From Rickettsiella endosymbiont of Miltochrista miniata (lineage in GTDB: Bacteria > Pseudomonadota > Gammaproteobacteria > Diplorickettsiales > Diplorickettsiaceae), in assembly GCF_964031245.1 (NCBI RefSeq), contig NZ_OZ035017.1, positions 1,519,402 to 1,583,401 on the forward strand: 64,000 nucleotides of DNA, given 5' to 3'. The notes under the pieces were generated by a model. It was not told the DNA's origin and ran no database searches. It worked only from the letters and a program-made list of their open reading frames with translations. Positions within the stretch are counted from its first letter, which is position 1; each line of letters opens with the position of its first letter. A program made the position numbers and the translations under genes. Shown here piece after piece: positions 8,001-18,165 of this stretch.

Positions 8001-10423
8001 TAAATAACAAGAAATTATTTTGTAAATGGTTACTGAAAAGCTTATTAATCAGTGTTTTTTTATTAAGTACTTATATAGTTCTAGACACAGAAAAAGGCCT
8101 AGAAACGGTTGTATTGATCGGAAAAAAATTCCTGCCAGGTCAATTAAAAATAAACGTTATACATGGACGATTGTTAGGCCCAATTCAGCTGAAAGGACTA
8201 ACTTATCAAAATAACAATATTAACCTCACAATTTCTGAAGCGAAGTTTGAAGGTTACTGGCGCGATTTGTTATTACAAGGAAAATTAAATTTAGGACCAA
8301 TTTTTATCGATAATTTAAATCTTTTTATAAAACGGGAATCTATTCAAAAAAAATCAACACCTTCTCAGCAAAAAACTTTTCAAATTCCAAAAATATTTCA
8401 CTTTTTAAAATTTGATTCTGCTGTTATTTATCAAATGAATATTCAATCAGACAACCTACACATAGAATTACAAGGCTCGATTCAACAGCAATGGCATATT
8501 TATTGGCAGTTAAATATTAATGAACTGACAAACTCTATTCCCAATCTAAAAGGGAAAGTAGTTTTGCATGGCAAAATAAACGGAATTTTTCAACAGCCTG
8601 AATTTAATATAATTTTTGAGAAAACAAATCTGGAATGGAAAAAATGGCAATTCGAACAAATTCAAGCTGCATTGCATATAGATACTGAAAATAAAAAATG
8701 GCTTTTTAATGTAGCTGCTGCTCAGCTCAGTAATACATCATTTCAGCTTGCACCATTACAATTAAAATTATCTGGATCTTTATCACCATTTTCTTTACGA
8801 GGAAATTTATCTGAATTTAAACTGAATAGATTAGTTCAAAATGAACAGTTCCCAAAAATAATAATTCCTAACACACAAATTAGCAGTAATATATCGAAAT
8901 ATGGATTAGAAACATCACTACAAACATTTAAAGGAAATACGAACCAATTATTTGCTTACCTATTACTACCGAATTATCAAGCACGCTCGTGGCTGAGAGC
9001 CACACAACCGGTACATGCTAACATTGATTTAAACTTTAAAGATTTAAATTTTTTGAGCCAATTATTTCCTGAGGTTAAACATAATAAAGGAACTTTTTAT
9101 ACTCAATTGAAAATTTCAGGTTTAATAAATAAGCCACTATTTAATCTAACGCTTAATCTTCGGCAAGCTAGCTTAGATATTCCTGATTTAGGACTTAATT
9201 TAAAAAATATAAACTATCAGTTACATACCCATAAGAATAATTTAATAGGCACTGGCCAAATTCAATCTGGAAAAGGATTCTTAGAGCTTCATACTACAAC
9301 CGATCTATTAAAACCAAATTTACTGACATTAATCGATTTACAAGGGAAAGATGTCACTATTATTCATAATCTAGAATATCAAATTACTGCTACGCCAAAA
9401 TTAAAAATTCATGCCAATATTCAACAAATTGAAACGGATGGTTATATCTTATTTCCAGAAGCTAGAATTAAAATTAATCCTAAAAATAATAATTTAATTG
9501 AATTGTCTAATGACATAGTGTTTCTGGGGGATAAGAAAAAAACTTTTACTTTCCCTTTTGTTTTGAAAAATACTATTAAATTAGAAGCCGGTGATGATAT
9601 TCATTTGCAATATCAGGGACTTAACACTAAATTGAAGGGTTCACTTACAATAAATCAAGATTCGGATCATCCATTATTAGCCACAGGACAACTAAATCTT
9701 TTTCCAGGTGAATATAGCTATTATGGTCAAAGCTTAAAATTAAAATCTAATTCTTCATTAAATTTCGCCAATACTCCCATTAATAATCCTATAGTAAATA
9801 TTACGGCCAGTCGAAATATTTTAATCTTGCCTATATCCACCACTGATACCTCTATTGATACTGATATTAAATCTAAGCTTGGCTCTAGTAATTTTATTCA
9901 ATCCGCAATGTCTTCTTCTCAATCTATACCGACTCAGTTAGAAGTGGGCCTACATGTGAGAGGGACACTACAAAATCCTCATATCATTCTATTCGCCGAT
10001 CCTTCTAATATTATTAAATCGCAATTAGATATGCTCTCCTATTTAATTACCGGCCAAGCCAGCAATCAACTGAGTGCCGCAAGTACGCAATTATTATTAA
10101 ATGCCGCTACCAATTTAGGAAGTGAAAAAAATAATATTGGTCAGCTTATTAGCAAAGTGCAACAGGAAATAGGTTTAGATCAATTAACTATCGGGTCTAA
10201 ACCCATCTTTAATCCCACGACTAATAGCTTACAACAGAATGCTTCATTAATAGTCGGCAAAAATCTTTCACCAAAGCTTAACATCTCTTATAGCCTAGGC
10301 TTGCTGGATCAAATCAGTATTTTAGAAATAAATTATCTTTTAAATAAAAATTTTTCGTTACAAACTACCAGTAGCAACTTCGCTAATGGCTTAGACTTAC
10401 TTTATAAACTTGAAAAGCATTAG
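7997..10423 (+). CDS. tamB: TamB, inner-membrane translocation and assembly module (AsmA-like)
   Basis: Inner membrane partner of TamA, a long beta-rich lipid- or protein-conducting bridge across the periplasm. A single N-terminal hydrophobic helix (about 12-30) is followed by repetitive beta-strand sequence. The conserved TamB C-terminal domain lies at roughly 500-808 (GQLNLFPGEYSYYGQSLKL, DPSNIIKSQLDMLSYLITGQ, LDQLTIGS). At 808 residues it is clearly shorter than the about 1,260 of E. coli TamB, mainly through a shorter central repeat region. The start overlaps the tamA stop by 4 bases (ATGA), typical of this operon. Confidence 0.92.
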   Translation: MINNKKLFCKWLLKSLLISVFLLSTYIVLDTEKGLETVVLIGKKFLPGQLKINVIHGRLLGPIQLKGLTYQNNNINLTISEAKFEGYWRDLLLQGKLNLGPIFIDNLNLFIKRESIQKKSTPSQQKTFQIPKIFHFLKFDSAVIYQMNIQSDNLHIELQGSIQQQWHIYWQLNINELTNSIPNLKGKVVLHGKINGIFQQPEFNIIFEKTNLEWKKWQFEQIQAALHIDTENKKWLFNVAAAQLSNTSFQLAPLQLKLSGSLSPFSLRGNLSEFKLNRLVQNEQFPKIIIPNTQISSNISKYGLETSLQTFKGNTNQLFAYLLLPNYQARSWLRATQPVHANIDLNFKDLNFLSQLFPEVKHNKGTFYTQLKISGLINKPLFNLTLNLRQASLDIPDLGLNLKNINYQLHTHKNNLIGTGQIQSGKGFLELHTTTDLLKPNLLTLIDLQGKDVTIIHNLEYQITATPKLKIHANIQQIETDGYILFPEARIKINPKNNNLIELSNDIVFLGDKKKTFTFPFVLKNTIKLEAGDDIHLQYQGLNTKLKGSLTINQDSDHPLLATGQLNLFPGEYSYYGQSLKLKSNSSLNFANTPINNPIVNITASRNILILPISTTDTSIDTDIKSKLGSSNFIQSAMSSSQSIPTQLEVGLHVRGTLQNPHIILFADPSNIIKSQLDMLSYLITGQASNQLSAASTQLLLNAATNLGSEKNNIGQLISKVQQEIGLDQLTIGSKPIFNPTTNSLQQNASLIVGKNLSPKLNISYSLGLLDQISILEINYLLNKNFSLQTTSSNFANGLDLLYKLEKH

Positions 10424-10441
10424 AAAACACCCTCCCTTTTC

Positions 10442-11740
10442 TCAATGAGCATAAGCTAAACGATACAACAAGATAGCTGCTTTCTGCGTCTGTATAGGCA
10501 ATGACTTAATGTCCAATGTTTCTTTTTCCGAATGAGCACCCGTACCAACAGGACCTAAACCATCTAAATTAGCTTGCGTAATCCCGGCAATATGAGAGAT
10601 ATCAGCGGCTCCCCGCAAGCCCGGATCTAGAGCCGAGACGGGCCCGTAACCCAAGCTAATACTAATTGCACTATATTTTTTAAGTAGTTCAATATTATTA
10701 GCGGTGGGGGGCATACTTGGAATTCCTTCCTGAAAAGTAACGGTCCCAGTAGTGCCCGATAAATGTTGATTTACTATCTTCGCGATATTCTCTTTTGCGC
10801 TAATCTCCTGTTGAGGAGATATAAAGCGTAAATCACCTGTAGCCATTGCGGTTTTAGCAATTCTGTTATCCTTTCCAAAAGCTTCACCTCCAAAATTGTC
10901 CTTATTATAATTAAGGCTAGTCCCAGCTAATATCAGTCCGGGACTAAAAGTTAAATCTTTTTCAGCGCCCAGTTGATTACGCGTCGTATCGAGAATGCGA
11001 GTCAACTCAAAAATAGCACCATAACCTGCAGATTTTTTAAATATTCCCATTGAATGGCCACCATTACCTTGCGTATTTAGTTGCCAGTGATCAACTCCAC
11101 GACGGGCAATAGTTACCGTATTGGGGAGTGTAACCCACTCAAAACCTAAAGCGATATCACTCTGCTGAGCTGCTTTAAATAACGGTTTTCTCGAAATACT
11201 GGTGGGTTTTCCTGAATCCTCCTCATCTCCAGTCAGGACAATCGTAATATTCATATCACCCAAAACATTAGCATCCTGCAATGACTTTAAGGCATAAAGA
11301 ATGACTACATCTCCGCCCTTATCATCGATTACACCGGGTCCAGTCGCTTTATCTCCGTGACGTTCAAATTTCTGGAATAGGCTTTCCTTTGCAAACACTG
11401 TATCAAGGTGCCCAATTATTAATATCTTTTTCCCTTTTACGCCTAGATGTTCTGCAACTAAAGTTCCGGCTCGTTGCATATAACTTGGTTCTTCAACCCA
11501 ATAGGTCTTAAAACCAAGTTGCTCGAAGCGAGGTCTTAAAATTTCTCCTATTTGACGAACACCAACAATATTAGCCGTACCACTATTGATATTGACCAAT
11601 TTCTCTAATAATGAGAGTTGTTCTAATTGCTGCTTAGCAATGTAAGCTTTTATTTGAGTTTCTATGGGCGTTGCCTGAGCTTTCACTATGTGTGCAAAAA
11701 GTAACTGGGAACATAAAATAATGAATAAAAATGCTTTCAT
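10442..11740 (-). CDS. Exported M20-family carboxypeptidase (CPG2/glutamate carboxypeptidase-like)
   Basis: Zinc-dependent exopeptidase with a signal peptide (about 1-21, ending VKAQA), so periplasmic or secreted. Metal-site motifs are IIGHLDTVF (His, Asp), GPGVIDDKGG (bridging Asp) and TGDEEDSGKP (Glu-Glu). A C-terminal His is in GTGAHSEKE. A dimerisation domain lies in the middle. The layout is that of carboxypeptidase G2, which removes C-terminal glutamate from peptides and folates, but the substrate cannot be told from sequence. It is the last gene of a minus-strand run starting at 17243, 35 bases after murG. Confidence 0.88.
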   Translation of the reverse strand: MKAFLFIILCSQLLFAHIVKAQATPIETQIKAYIAKQQLEQLSLLEKLVNINSGTANIVGVRQIGEILRPRFEQLGFKTYWVEEPSYMQRAGTLVAEHLGVKGKKILIIGHLDTVFAKESLFQKFERHGDKATGPGVIDDKGGDVVILYALKSLQDANVLGDMNITIVLTGDEEDSGKPTSISRKPLFKAAQQSDIALGFEWVTLPNTVTIARRGVDHWQLNTQGNGGHSMGIFKKSAGYGAIFELTRILDTTRNQLGAEKDLTFSPGLILAGTSLNYNKDNFGGEAFGKDNRIAKTAMATGDLRFISPQQEISAKENIAKIVNQHLSGTTGTVTFQEGIPSMPPTANNIELLKKYSAISISLGYGPVSALDPGLRGAADISHIAGITQANLDGLGPVGTGAHSEKETLDIKSLPIQTQKAAILLYRLAYAH

Positions 11741-11775
11741 ATGATTTTATAATTGTAATATAGGATAATAATAGC

Positions 11776-12861
11776 CTATCGATTGTATGAAAAGTATAGT
11801 AGCTTATCAATAATTATTTGGGTAGCATCGAGCGGGTTGAATTGGCTTAACTGACATTTTAACTGATCCAAATTTTCATAGCTTTCAAACAGTGTCTTAA
11901 GTAATTTCTCATCTGAAAATTCTTCAAAATAAATAACCTTACTTAAGCCTTGATGAGCAAAGTATTTTGCGTTGTCAATTTGATCTCCTCGACTCGCTTT
12001 TTTGGATAAGGGTAACAAAATATTTGGTTTGTTTAAGGCCAATAACTCGTAAATGGAGGTTGCGCCCGCTCGGCTAATCACTAAATCCGCACTAGCTAGA
12101 ACATCAGCAAATTCACCTTGTAAGTATTCGAATTGTTTATAATCTTTAATTTCTGCAAAAGCAGGATCGGATTTATTTTTACCGCAAATATGAATGACTT
12201 GAAATTTTGCTGTTAGGGGGTTTATTAGACGACGAATACATTCATTTACAACGGTCGAACCCAAACCACCCCCCATAATTAATAAAACCGGTTTTTGTTT
12301 ATCTGCAAAACCACAAAATTTTAAACCTTTTTCTGGATTTCCATGTAGTAAAGAATCGCGAATAGGCATACCTGTCAATAATACTTTAGAAGTATTCTTA
12401 AAATACTTAACGGTTTCAGGAAATGTAATGCAAATCAATTTTGCAAAAGGAAAGCTGAGACGATTGGCTAAACCAGGAGTTAAATCAGATTCGTGAATCA
12501 CCACAGGAATGCCATTTAATTTAGCTGCGATAACGACCGGCAAAGCAACAAAACCACCTTTTGAAAAAATAACATCAGGCTTAATTTTTCGGCAAATTAA
12601 CAAACTTTGCATGGTGCCTATCAATAATTGAAAAGGTGTTAATAGATTTTTCCATGTCCAATACCGATGTAATTTACCCGTCGTAATAGCATAATAAGGA
12701 ATTTTTAAGGGTTTAATCAACGTATGTTCTATACCCTTTTTAGAGCCGATATAAAAGATATCAATACCTTTATTCTGTAAAGCTGATATTAAAGGCAGAC
12801 TGGGCGTAACATGTCCTGATGAGCCACCGCCGGTAAAAATAATCTTAATTTTTTTTTTCAT
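11776..12861 (-). CDS. murG: MurG-type UDP-GlcNAc:lipid I GlcNAc transferase, Firmicutes-like form
   Basis: GT28 glycosyltransferase that should convert lipid I to lipid II at the inner face of the inner membrane. The N-terminal glycine-rich loop is FTGGGSSGHVTPSLPL. The donor-site region includes MGGGLGS, VISRAGATSIYELLALNKP and LPLSKKASRGDQIDNA. The blocks YIGSKKGIEH, VIFSKGGFVALPVVIAA and HESDLTPGLANRL resemble MurG of Firmicutes more than the proteobacterial dcw-cluster enzyme (GGTGGHVFPALAVA). No ftsW, murC or other dcw gene is adjacent. It may be a second, transferred copy or a replacement; the rest of the genome would tell. It lies 9 bases after the MscK-like gene. Confidence 0.85.
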   Translation of the reverse strand: MKKKIKIIFTGGGSSGHVTPSLPLISALQNKGIDIFYIGSKKGIEHTLIKPLKIPYYAITTGKLHRYWTWKNLLTPFQLLIGTMQSLLICRKIKPDVIFSKGGFVALPVVIAAKLNGIPVVIHESDLTPGLANRLSFPFAKLICITFPETVKYFKNTSKVLLTGMPIRDSLLHGNPEKGLKFCGFADKQKPVLLIMGGGLGSTVVNECIRRLINPLTAKFQVIHICGKNKSDPAFAEIKDYKQFEYLQGEFADVLASADLVISRAGATSIYELLALNKPNILLPLSKKASRGDQIDNAKYFAHQGLSKVIYFEEFSDEKLLKTLFESYENLDQLKCQLSQFNPLDATQIIIDKLLYFSYNR

Positions 12862-12870
12862 AACACAAAA

Positions 12871-15800
12871 TCAAACCGATGGATTGGAATTCAGCTCTAA
12901 TTTACCTTCAAGGTGTACATCATGCGGAACTTCTGGGGGTAATATACCTTCATCAGCAAAACGCTTCCATAAACTAAATAAAAACTGCGAACGAACTCCC
13001 GAACGTGAACTAATGTGATTCAGATCAACATAATATTCAACTTTAAATTCTAACAAAATTTTATCAATCTCCTTAAAATAAACCTCTGGTTTAGGATTTG
13101 TTAAAATTTTAGGTATCGTGGCCAACACTTCTAAAATAATATCCTTCACTCCTTGTGGATTATCTTTTCGATTAGTTTTAATGGTCACCAAAGCACGAAC
13201 GACGCTATCACGATGCGTCCAATTAATAAAATTTTTGCTAAAAATATCCGCATTAGGCACTAATAATTCCTGTCGATCATCTGTAGTTATAGTAATAGAA
13301 CGTCCACCAATGTGTGATACTTGTCCATCATAATTTCCCACTGTAACCCAATCACCCACCTTTACTGGTCTTTCTATCAATAGGAAAATACCTGTAATAA
13401 AATTATTAAATATATCTCTTAAACCCAAACCGACACCTAAAGAAAACCCACCTAAAATAACGCCAATATTCCCCAAAGTTAAGCCTAAAATATTTAAACC
13501 TACCAAAATTCCGATGGCAATAAGCGTATATTGCGTAAATATAGCTAAACTATTACGTAAACCAAGATCTTTTGTATGAGCAAACAACCAACGATAAGCG
13601 AATTCACGAGACCAATGGGCTATCCAAGTTAATATCACCACCAATACAGCTAATTGAACAATTGTTAACCCAGTCACAATCGCCGTACTAGCTATAACGA
13701 ATAATTTCTTAGAAAGTAATTTCGCAAGACTCATCTTTAGTAAAGGAATACGATCTCCCCAGCCGTAAAGTTCAAATAAGCCCAATATTGATAAAAATAA
13801 TAATGCTAATTTTAAAATTTGATGAAATGGTTTCAATAAAGATTGGCTCCATAACCAACCATTTCTAAAATGGCGAATACATTGCTCGGAGACCCAGCGA
13901 ACTAATTCATCTAAAAGACCCCTAAGCAACAGATAAGCAGTTAAAGCGACTAAAAATAAACCTTGATAGTGTGCAATAGCCCAAGCCAACTCGACATAAC
14001 CCACTAATCCTATTAAGGCATTGGTTAATAAACTGAATGGTATTAAGAAACTTAACCAGCGAATTACCCGTTTTAAATAAGCATGTTTATTTTCTATATA
14101 AGGTTCAAGCAATGTAGGAACAACTTCCCAACCTTTCATTAAAACTAAAGCCACAATGAGTAGAAACAACATAAATAAACGACCAAACAAATCCTGAACT
14201 TCATAATTAACGGGTAATTGATTAACTAAAATAGTCGCTATGGTCACTATACCGCCGATCAATAAAGTGGTTCGCAAGCGATAATAGAGTTTGACATCAT
14301 GACCGCTTTCATCGGTGGTATTTTCAAGCAATAAAATATGGGCAAGCTGTATAACTATGCTAAATATTAAACAAACAACGCCCATACTAATAATTAAAGA
14401 AAATAATTTAATAGATATATTTAATAAAAACAATAATCCTATTAAACCTGCCAATAACATAATTCCGGATAAATGCCGCTGTAGCAGTTGCAATACTACT
14501 ATTACTGTTTGTGCTGAAAAAAAACCTCTACTACGTTGTTGCAAACGTACTCTATCCACGGCTAAAAATCGTCTTAGTTTTAACCAAGTAGCAAACCAGA
14601 TAAGCACGCCAAGTAATACAATGAACCATTGCCAATTTGATACTAATTCTAATTTATTGAAGACAGGCTCATATAGACCTGCTAACTTATCTATCGTTAA
14701 TTGTGGGATTTGAAAAATGGTTTGGCCTAAACCGATCCAAGCGTTCAGATTCCAACCTGGCAAAGCCTGTCTATTTGCAAGTTGTAGTTTTAATTGTTTT
14801 GCTATAAGAACTTTTTGCGCATCGGCTTCTTTGGTCAATTGTTGCATTTTTGCAAACAAATGTTGATAGCCAAGAATAATTTCTCTTAATGGGGCTAATT
14901 TTACCTGATCATTCGCAAAATTAGGTTCTCTCTCTTGGAGATCTTTATTGATTAAACTCAAATAATTTTGTAGAAATTTGATTTTATTATTAAACAAGCT
15001 AGTTGAAGTATTGATTTGATCACTTAGATTTTCAATTTGATGCTGCAAATTGCTGAGTGTGCTTAAGGATAATTTTTGATTAAATGCAGAAGCTAAATCT
15101 TGTAATTTATTAGATATTTTAGCGGTATTCAGTTCTGTCTCGAGTAAATTATTTTTTTCTTCTGCTTCAAATATATTAAACTCTATTTGATCATAAGCGT
15201 AATTATTGATAAATCCGGTTATTTCTGCCTTTTTTAATTCTTCACTCCATTGATTTAGGCGTTGCATCCATTTCTGTTGATCTTGTTGTAGACGTCCGGC
15301 TAATACATCTAGAGATTCTTGCCGATGCGTTTGTTGCTGTAACTGATAATTTCTTTGTAAATTTTGTCGCCATTCTTCAGCAAAATTAATAGTTTGTTGC
15401 ACAGTATCACGTGCACGTTGCAAAACCTTAATACGCTTTTGCTGTAAGTTAAATAAATTTCGTCGTTCTTGCAAAGTTTGTTGTAATTGCGTCTGTTGTT
15501 GCTGAACATCTTGGGAAGAAGATATGCCAGGTGTTGAAATTTCCCATTGATCGGGCGTGTTTCGAATAGAATCTTGGATCAAATCGGTAGTTTGTTGGGT
15601 TGTTTTTAGGCTTAAGCTAATACTTTCTAAATCAGCTTTTGCCATAGCAATCAATAAATCCAGGTGTGCTAGAGATTGTTTGCTAATAATAGGTAAAGCG
15701 GCTTTCTGCTCATTACGCAAGCCCTGCAGCTTTCTTTTAAGTAAATCACTACGTGTCTGCTCAGCAACCAATTGTTGCTGAGTCAAATTCACTAAAGGAG

Positions 15801-15876
15801 ATCCATTAAGCTCAGCATAAGCTGGGGAATAAAAACCGCCTAATAAAATAACTAAAAAAACAAATAGTTTGTACAA
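12871..15876 (-). CDS. Large MscS-family mechanosensitive channel (MscK/MscM-like)
   Basis: Inner membrane channel that opens on osmotic down-shock. A signal peptide (about 1-21) is followed by a long periplasmic coiled-coil region rich in Gln and Leu (about 25-370). About eight to ten membrane helices come next. The C-terminal MscS core holds the pore helix GFSLGVGLGLRDIFNNFITG and the beta domain ERPVKVGDWVTVGNYDGQV...LLVPNADIFSKNFINW. Length 1001 is slightly under E. coli MscK (1120) and YjeP (1107). The start is 8 bases after the permease stop, so it is in one operon with the permease and murG. Which ions or signals gate it cannot be read here. Confidence 0.92.
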   Translation of the reverse strand: MYKLFVFLVILLGGFYSPAYAELNGSPLVNLTQQQLVAEQTRSDLLKRKLQGLRNEQKAALPIISKQSLAHLDLLIAMAKADLESISLSLKTTQQTTDLIQDSIRNTPDQWEISTPGISSSQDVQQQQTQLQQTLQERRNLFNLQQKRIKVLQRARDTVQQTINFAEEWRQNLQRNYQLQQQTHRQESLDVLAGRLQQDQQKWMQRLNQWSEELKKAEITGFINNYAYDQIEFNIFEAEEKNNLLETELNTAKISNKLQDLASAFNQKLSLSTLSNLQHQIENLSDQINTSTSLFNNKIKFLQNYLSLINKDLQEREPNFANDQVKLAPLREIILGYQHLFAKMQQLTKEADAQKVLIAKQLKLQLANRQALPGWNLNAWIGLGQTIFQIPQLTIDKLAGLYEPVFNKLELVSNWQWFIVLLGVLIWFATWLKLRRFLAVDRVRLQQRSRGFFSAQTVIVVLQLLQRHLSGIMLLAGLIGLLFLLNISIKLFSLIISMGVVCLIFSIVIQLAHILLLENTTDESGHDVKLYYRLRTTLLIGGIVTIATILVNQLPVNYEVQDLFGRLFMLFLLIVALVLMKGWEVVPTLLEPYIENKHAYLKRVIRWLSFLIPFSLLTNALIGLVGYVELAWAIAHYQGLFLVALTAYLLLRGLLDELVRWVSEQCIRHFRNGWLWSQSLLKPFHQILKLALLFLSILGLFELYGWGDRIPLLKMSLAKLLSKKLFVIASTAIVTGLTIVQLAVLVVILTWIAHWSREFAYRWLFAHTKDLGLRNSLAIFTQYTLIAIGILVGLNILGLTLGNIGVILGGFSLGVGLGLRDIFNNFITGIFLLIERPVKVGDWVTVGNYDGQVSHIGGRSITITTDDRQELLVPNADIFSKNFINWTHRDSVVRALVTIKTNRKDNPQGVKDIILEVLATIPKILTNPKPEVYFKEIDKILLEFKVEYYVDLNHISSRSGVRSQFLFSLWKRFADEGILPPEVPHDVHLEGKLELNSNPSV

Positions 15877-15884
15877 ACTATGCC

Positions 15885-17243
15885 TCAGGGTAAAGGTAAA
15901 GGTTGCTCAGTTACGTTTATAACGTCCTTTGAAGAAGCGCGCCATTTCATCCAAACGTAAACAGGTGCGCTACTAAGTAATAATAATGTCCCATAAAATA
16001 CCGTTTCTTTACCGGAACCTATGATAACCCAAAAAGAGTAGATTCCAGCTAAAATTGCAATCGCGACCGAACCAAATAATTTTCTTCCTTTTTTAAAAAG
16101 CCCAGGATATTTAAAAAAGATAACCAACTCAGACATCGTAGTTAAAAAATACGGAATCAGCGAGGCTAAAGTTGCTAACAAGATAATAATTGTAAATTGT
16201 TTAACCAAACTATGATTTAAGGTCATCAATAATAGTAAGGAAATTAAAACACTAGAAATAACTAAACCTACAATAGGTGTCCCATTTTCGGTTTTTTTTA
16301 AAAAAATACTCGGAAAAAGTTTATCTTGGGCGGCCGCTAATGGAATTTGACCTTGAAGTAAAATCCAACCATTCAAAGCACCTAAACAAGAAATAACTGC
16401 CCCGATGGCCACTAAAGTACTTCCCATGGGTCCAAACATGATGTTTGCCGCGTCGGCATAGGGAGCATTAGAATGCGCAAGCGCTGTTAACGGCATGGCC
16501 CCCATCACTGCAATGCTACTCAATATATAAACAACTGTGGCGATTATTACTCCCAAAATAGTCGCTTTAGGAATAGTGCGAGTCGGGTTGTCTACATGCC
16601 CCGCGGGGACCGAAGCCGATTCTAGACCGATAAAAGACCATAAAGTTAACGTTGCTGCGCCACTAAATGCGCTTAAATTAGATTTACCGGATAAATTGAA
16701 TGCACTCAAAAAATGGGGATGAATATAAAAAATGCCAACAAAGGCAATAAGTAATAATGGAATCAATTTTAAAATGGTTGTCAATAGCTGAAAAATGCCC
16801 GCATGCCGAACACCTAAAATATTGATAAATGTCATTAACCAAACCAAACTAATACTCACCAAACAAGACCATAGTGCATTTTTAGCCAGTAATGGCCAAA
16901 AAAAACTTAAGTATCCTGTTAAAGCAACAACTATTGCAGCATTGCCTACCCATAGTGCAATCCAATAATTATAAGCCATCTGAAATCCAATAAAATCACC
17001 AAATGCCTCTCGACAATAGGCATAAGGCCCTCCTATAAGGGGCATCACATTAGCTAGCTTAGCAAATACTAATGCTATTAACAAAGCGCCCACCGCTGTA
17101 GCGATCCAAGAAAGTAAGCTAATACTGCCATAGGCGGCCAAGGAAGCGGGTAATAAGAAAATTCCTGAGCCTATCATGTTACCTGTAACTAGAGCGGTTA
17201 ACATCCACAGCCCTAATTTTTGTTGTTTCATCTTTTTGGACAT
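15885..17243 (-). CDS. APC-superfamily amino acid/polyamine antiporter
   Basis: A 452-residue inner membrane transporter with 12 predicted helices. The first helix carries the APC signature GNMIGSGIFLLP, and helix 6 has LWSFIGLESASVPAG. The overall form is that of the basic amino acid/polyamine antiporter group (AdiC, PotE, CadB). These exchange an amino acid for its decarboxylation product, but no decarboxylase gene is adjacent, so a plain exchanger or uptake role is as likely. It is the first gene of the minus-strand run permease-MscK-murG-M20 and is divergent from rsmI. Confidence 0.9.
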   Translation of the reverse strand: MSKKMKQQKLGLWMLTALVTGNMIGSGIFLLPASLAAYGSISLLSWIATAVGALLIALVFAKLANVMPLIGGPYAYCREAFGDFIGFQMAYNYWIALWVGNAAIVVALTGYLSFFWPLLAKNALWSCLVSISLVWLMTFINILGVRHAGIFQLLTTILKLIPLLLIAFVGIFYIHPHFLSAFNLSGKSNLSAFSGAATLTLWSFIGLESASVPAGHVDNPTRTIPKATILGVIIATVVYILSSIAVMGAMPLTALAHSNAPYADAANIMFGPMGSTLVAIGAVISCLGALNGWILLQGQIPLAAAQDKLFPSIFLKKTENGTPIVGLVISSVLISLLLLMTLNHSLVKQFTIIILLATLASLIPYFLTTMSELVIFFKYPGLFKKGRKLFGSVAIAILAGIYSFWVIIGSGKETVFYGTLLLLSSAPVYVWMKWRASSKDVINVTEQPLPLP

Positions 17244-17324
17244 TTTGAATCTAACCTCTGAGTTTTGCGCAGAATAAAACGCTGTGTCATTATACCCATC
17301 TCATATCCTAATGCGAAAAGTTTT

Positions 17325-18164
17325 ATGCCTAAAATTCCCGGCCTTTATGTAGTTGCTACCCCTATAGGCAATCTAGAAGATTTTAGCGCGAGAGCGATAG
17401 AAACTTTACAAAATGTTGATCAAATTGCCGCCGAAGATACTCGCCATAGTCAAAAATTACTTAAGCATTTTGGTATTACCACACCATTAATTTCATTACA
17501 TGAACATAACGAAACCGTTTCCAGCAAAATTCTTTTAGATTCCCTAAAAAAAAATCAATCTATCGCCTTGATTAGTGATGCGGGAACACCCTTGATTAAC
17601 GATCCGGGTTATCGTTTAGTTAAATTAGCTCACCAACAGGGAATTCCGGTTATTCCTATTCCCGGCCCTTGTGCGTTAATAACTGCTTTATGCGCTTCGG
17701 GTTTAGGCTGTGATAGATTTATTTTTGAAGGGTTCTTACCTGGAAAAAATATCGCCAGACAAAAAAAATTGCTAGAATTCTTATATGAAACACGGACAAT
17801 TATATTCTATGAAGCACCCCATCGTATTCTAGAGTTAATAGATGATATGCTTGTTGTATTTGGACCCAAACGTTATGTAGTTTTGGCCAGAGAATTAACA
17901 AAAACCTTTGAAACCATTCATGGAGATAATTTAGAACAATTGAAAAATTGGTTAAACTCAGATAAAAATCAACAAAAAGGAGAATTTGTTGTCCTAGTGG
18001 AAGGAGCTGAGTATCTAAGCCTAAATGAAATTGACACACAGAGAATTTTAGGGATCTTATTAGATGAATTGCCGATTAAGCAAGCAACTTCGCTAGCTGC
18101 TAAAATAACTCATGAGAAAAAAAATAAATTATACGCTTTGGCGTTGGCTATAACGGGTAAATAA
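17325..18164 (+). CDS. rsmI: 16S rRNA (cytidine1402-2'-O)-methyltransferase
   Basis: Adds the 2'-O-methyl group to C1402 in the ribosomal P site using SAM. Family motifs are [49 protein letters not shown] and [12 protein letters not shown]. Length 280 with the ATG at 17325 matches the family. A TTG at 17265 would add 20 unrelated residues and is not favoured. Only one base separates it from tyrS, so they form an operon. Confidence 0.96.
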   Translation: MPKIPGLYVVATPIGNLEDFSARAIETLQNVDQIAAEDTRHSQKLLKHFGITTPLISLHEHNETVSSKILLDSLKKNQSIALISDAGTPLINDPGYRLVKLAHQQGIPVIPIPGPCALITALCASGLGCDRFIFEGFLPGKNIARQKKLLEFLYETRTIIFYEAPHRILELIDDMLVVFGPKRYVVLARELTKTFETIHGDNLEQLKNWLNSDKNQQKGEFVVLVEGAEYLSLNEIDTQRILGILLDELPIKQATSLAAKITHEKKNKLYALALAITGK

Positions 18165-18165
18165 T

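Noticed and set aside
7997-10423. Truncated or frameshifted tamB, because it is shorter than E. coli TamB
   Set aside because: The N-terminal helix and the conserved C-terminal domain are both intact in one frame; short TamB forms exist.
17265-17324. An upstream TTG start for rsmI adding 20 residues
   Set aside because: The added residues do not fit the family, and the ATG at 17325 gives normal length.
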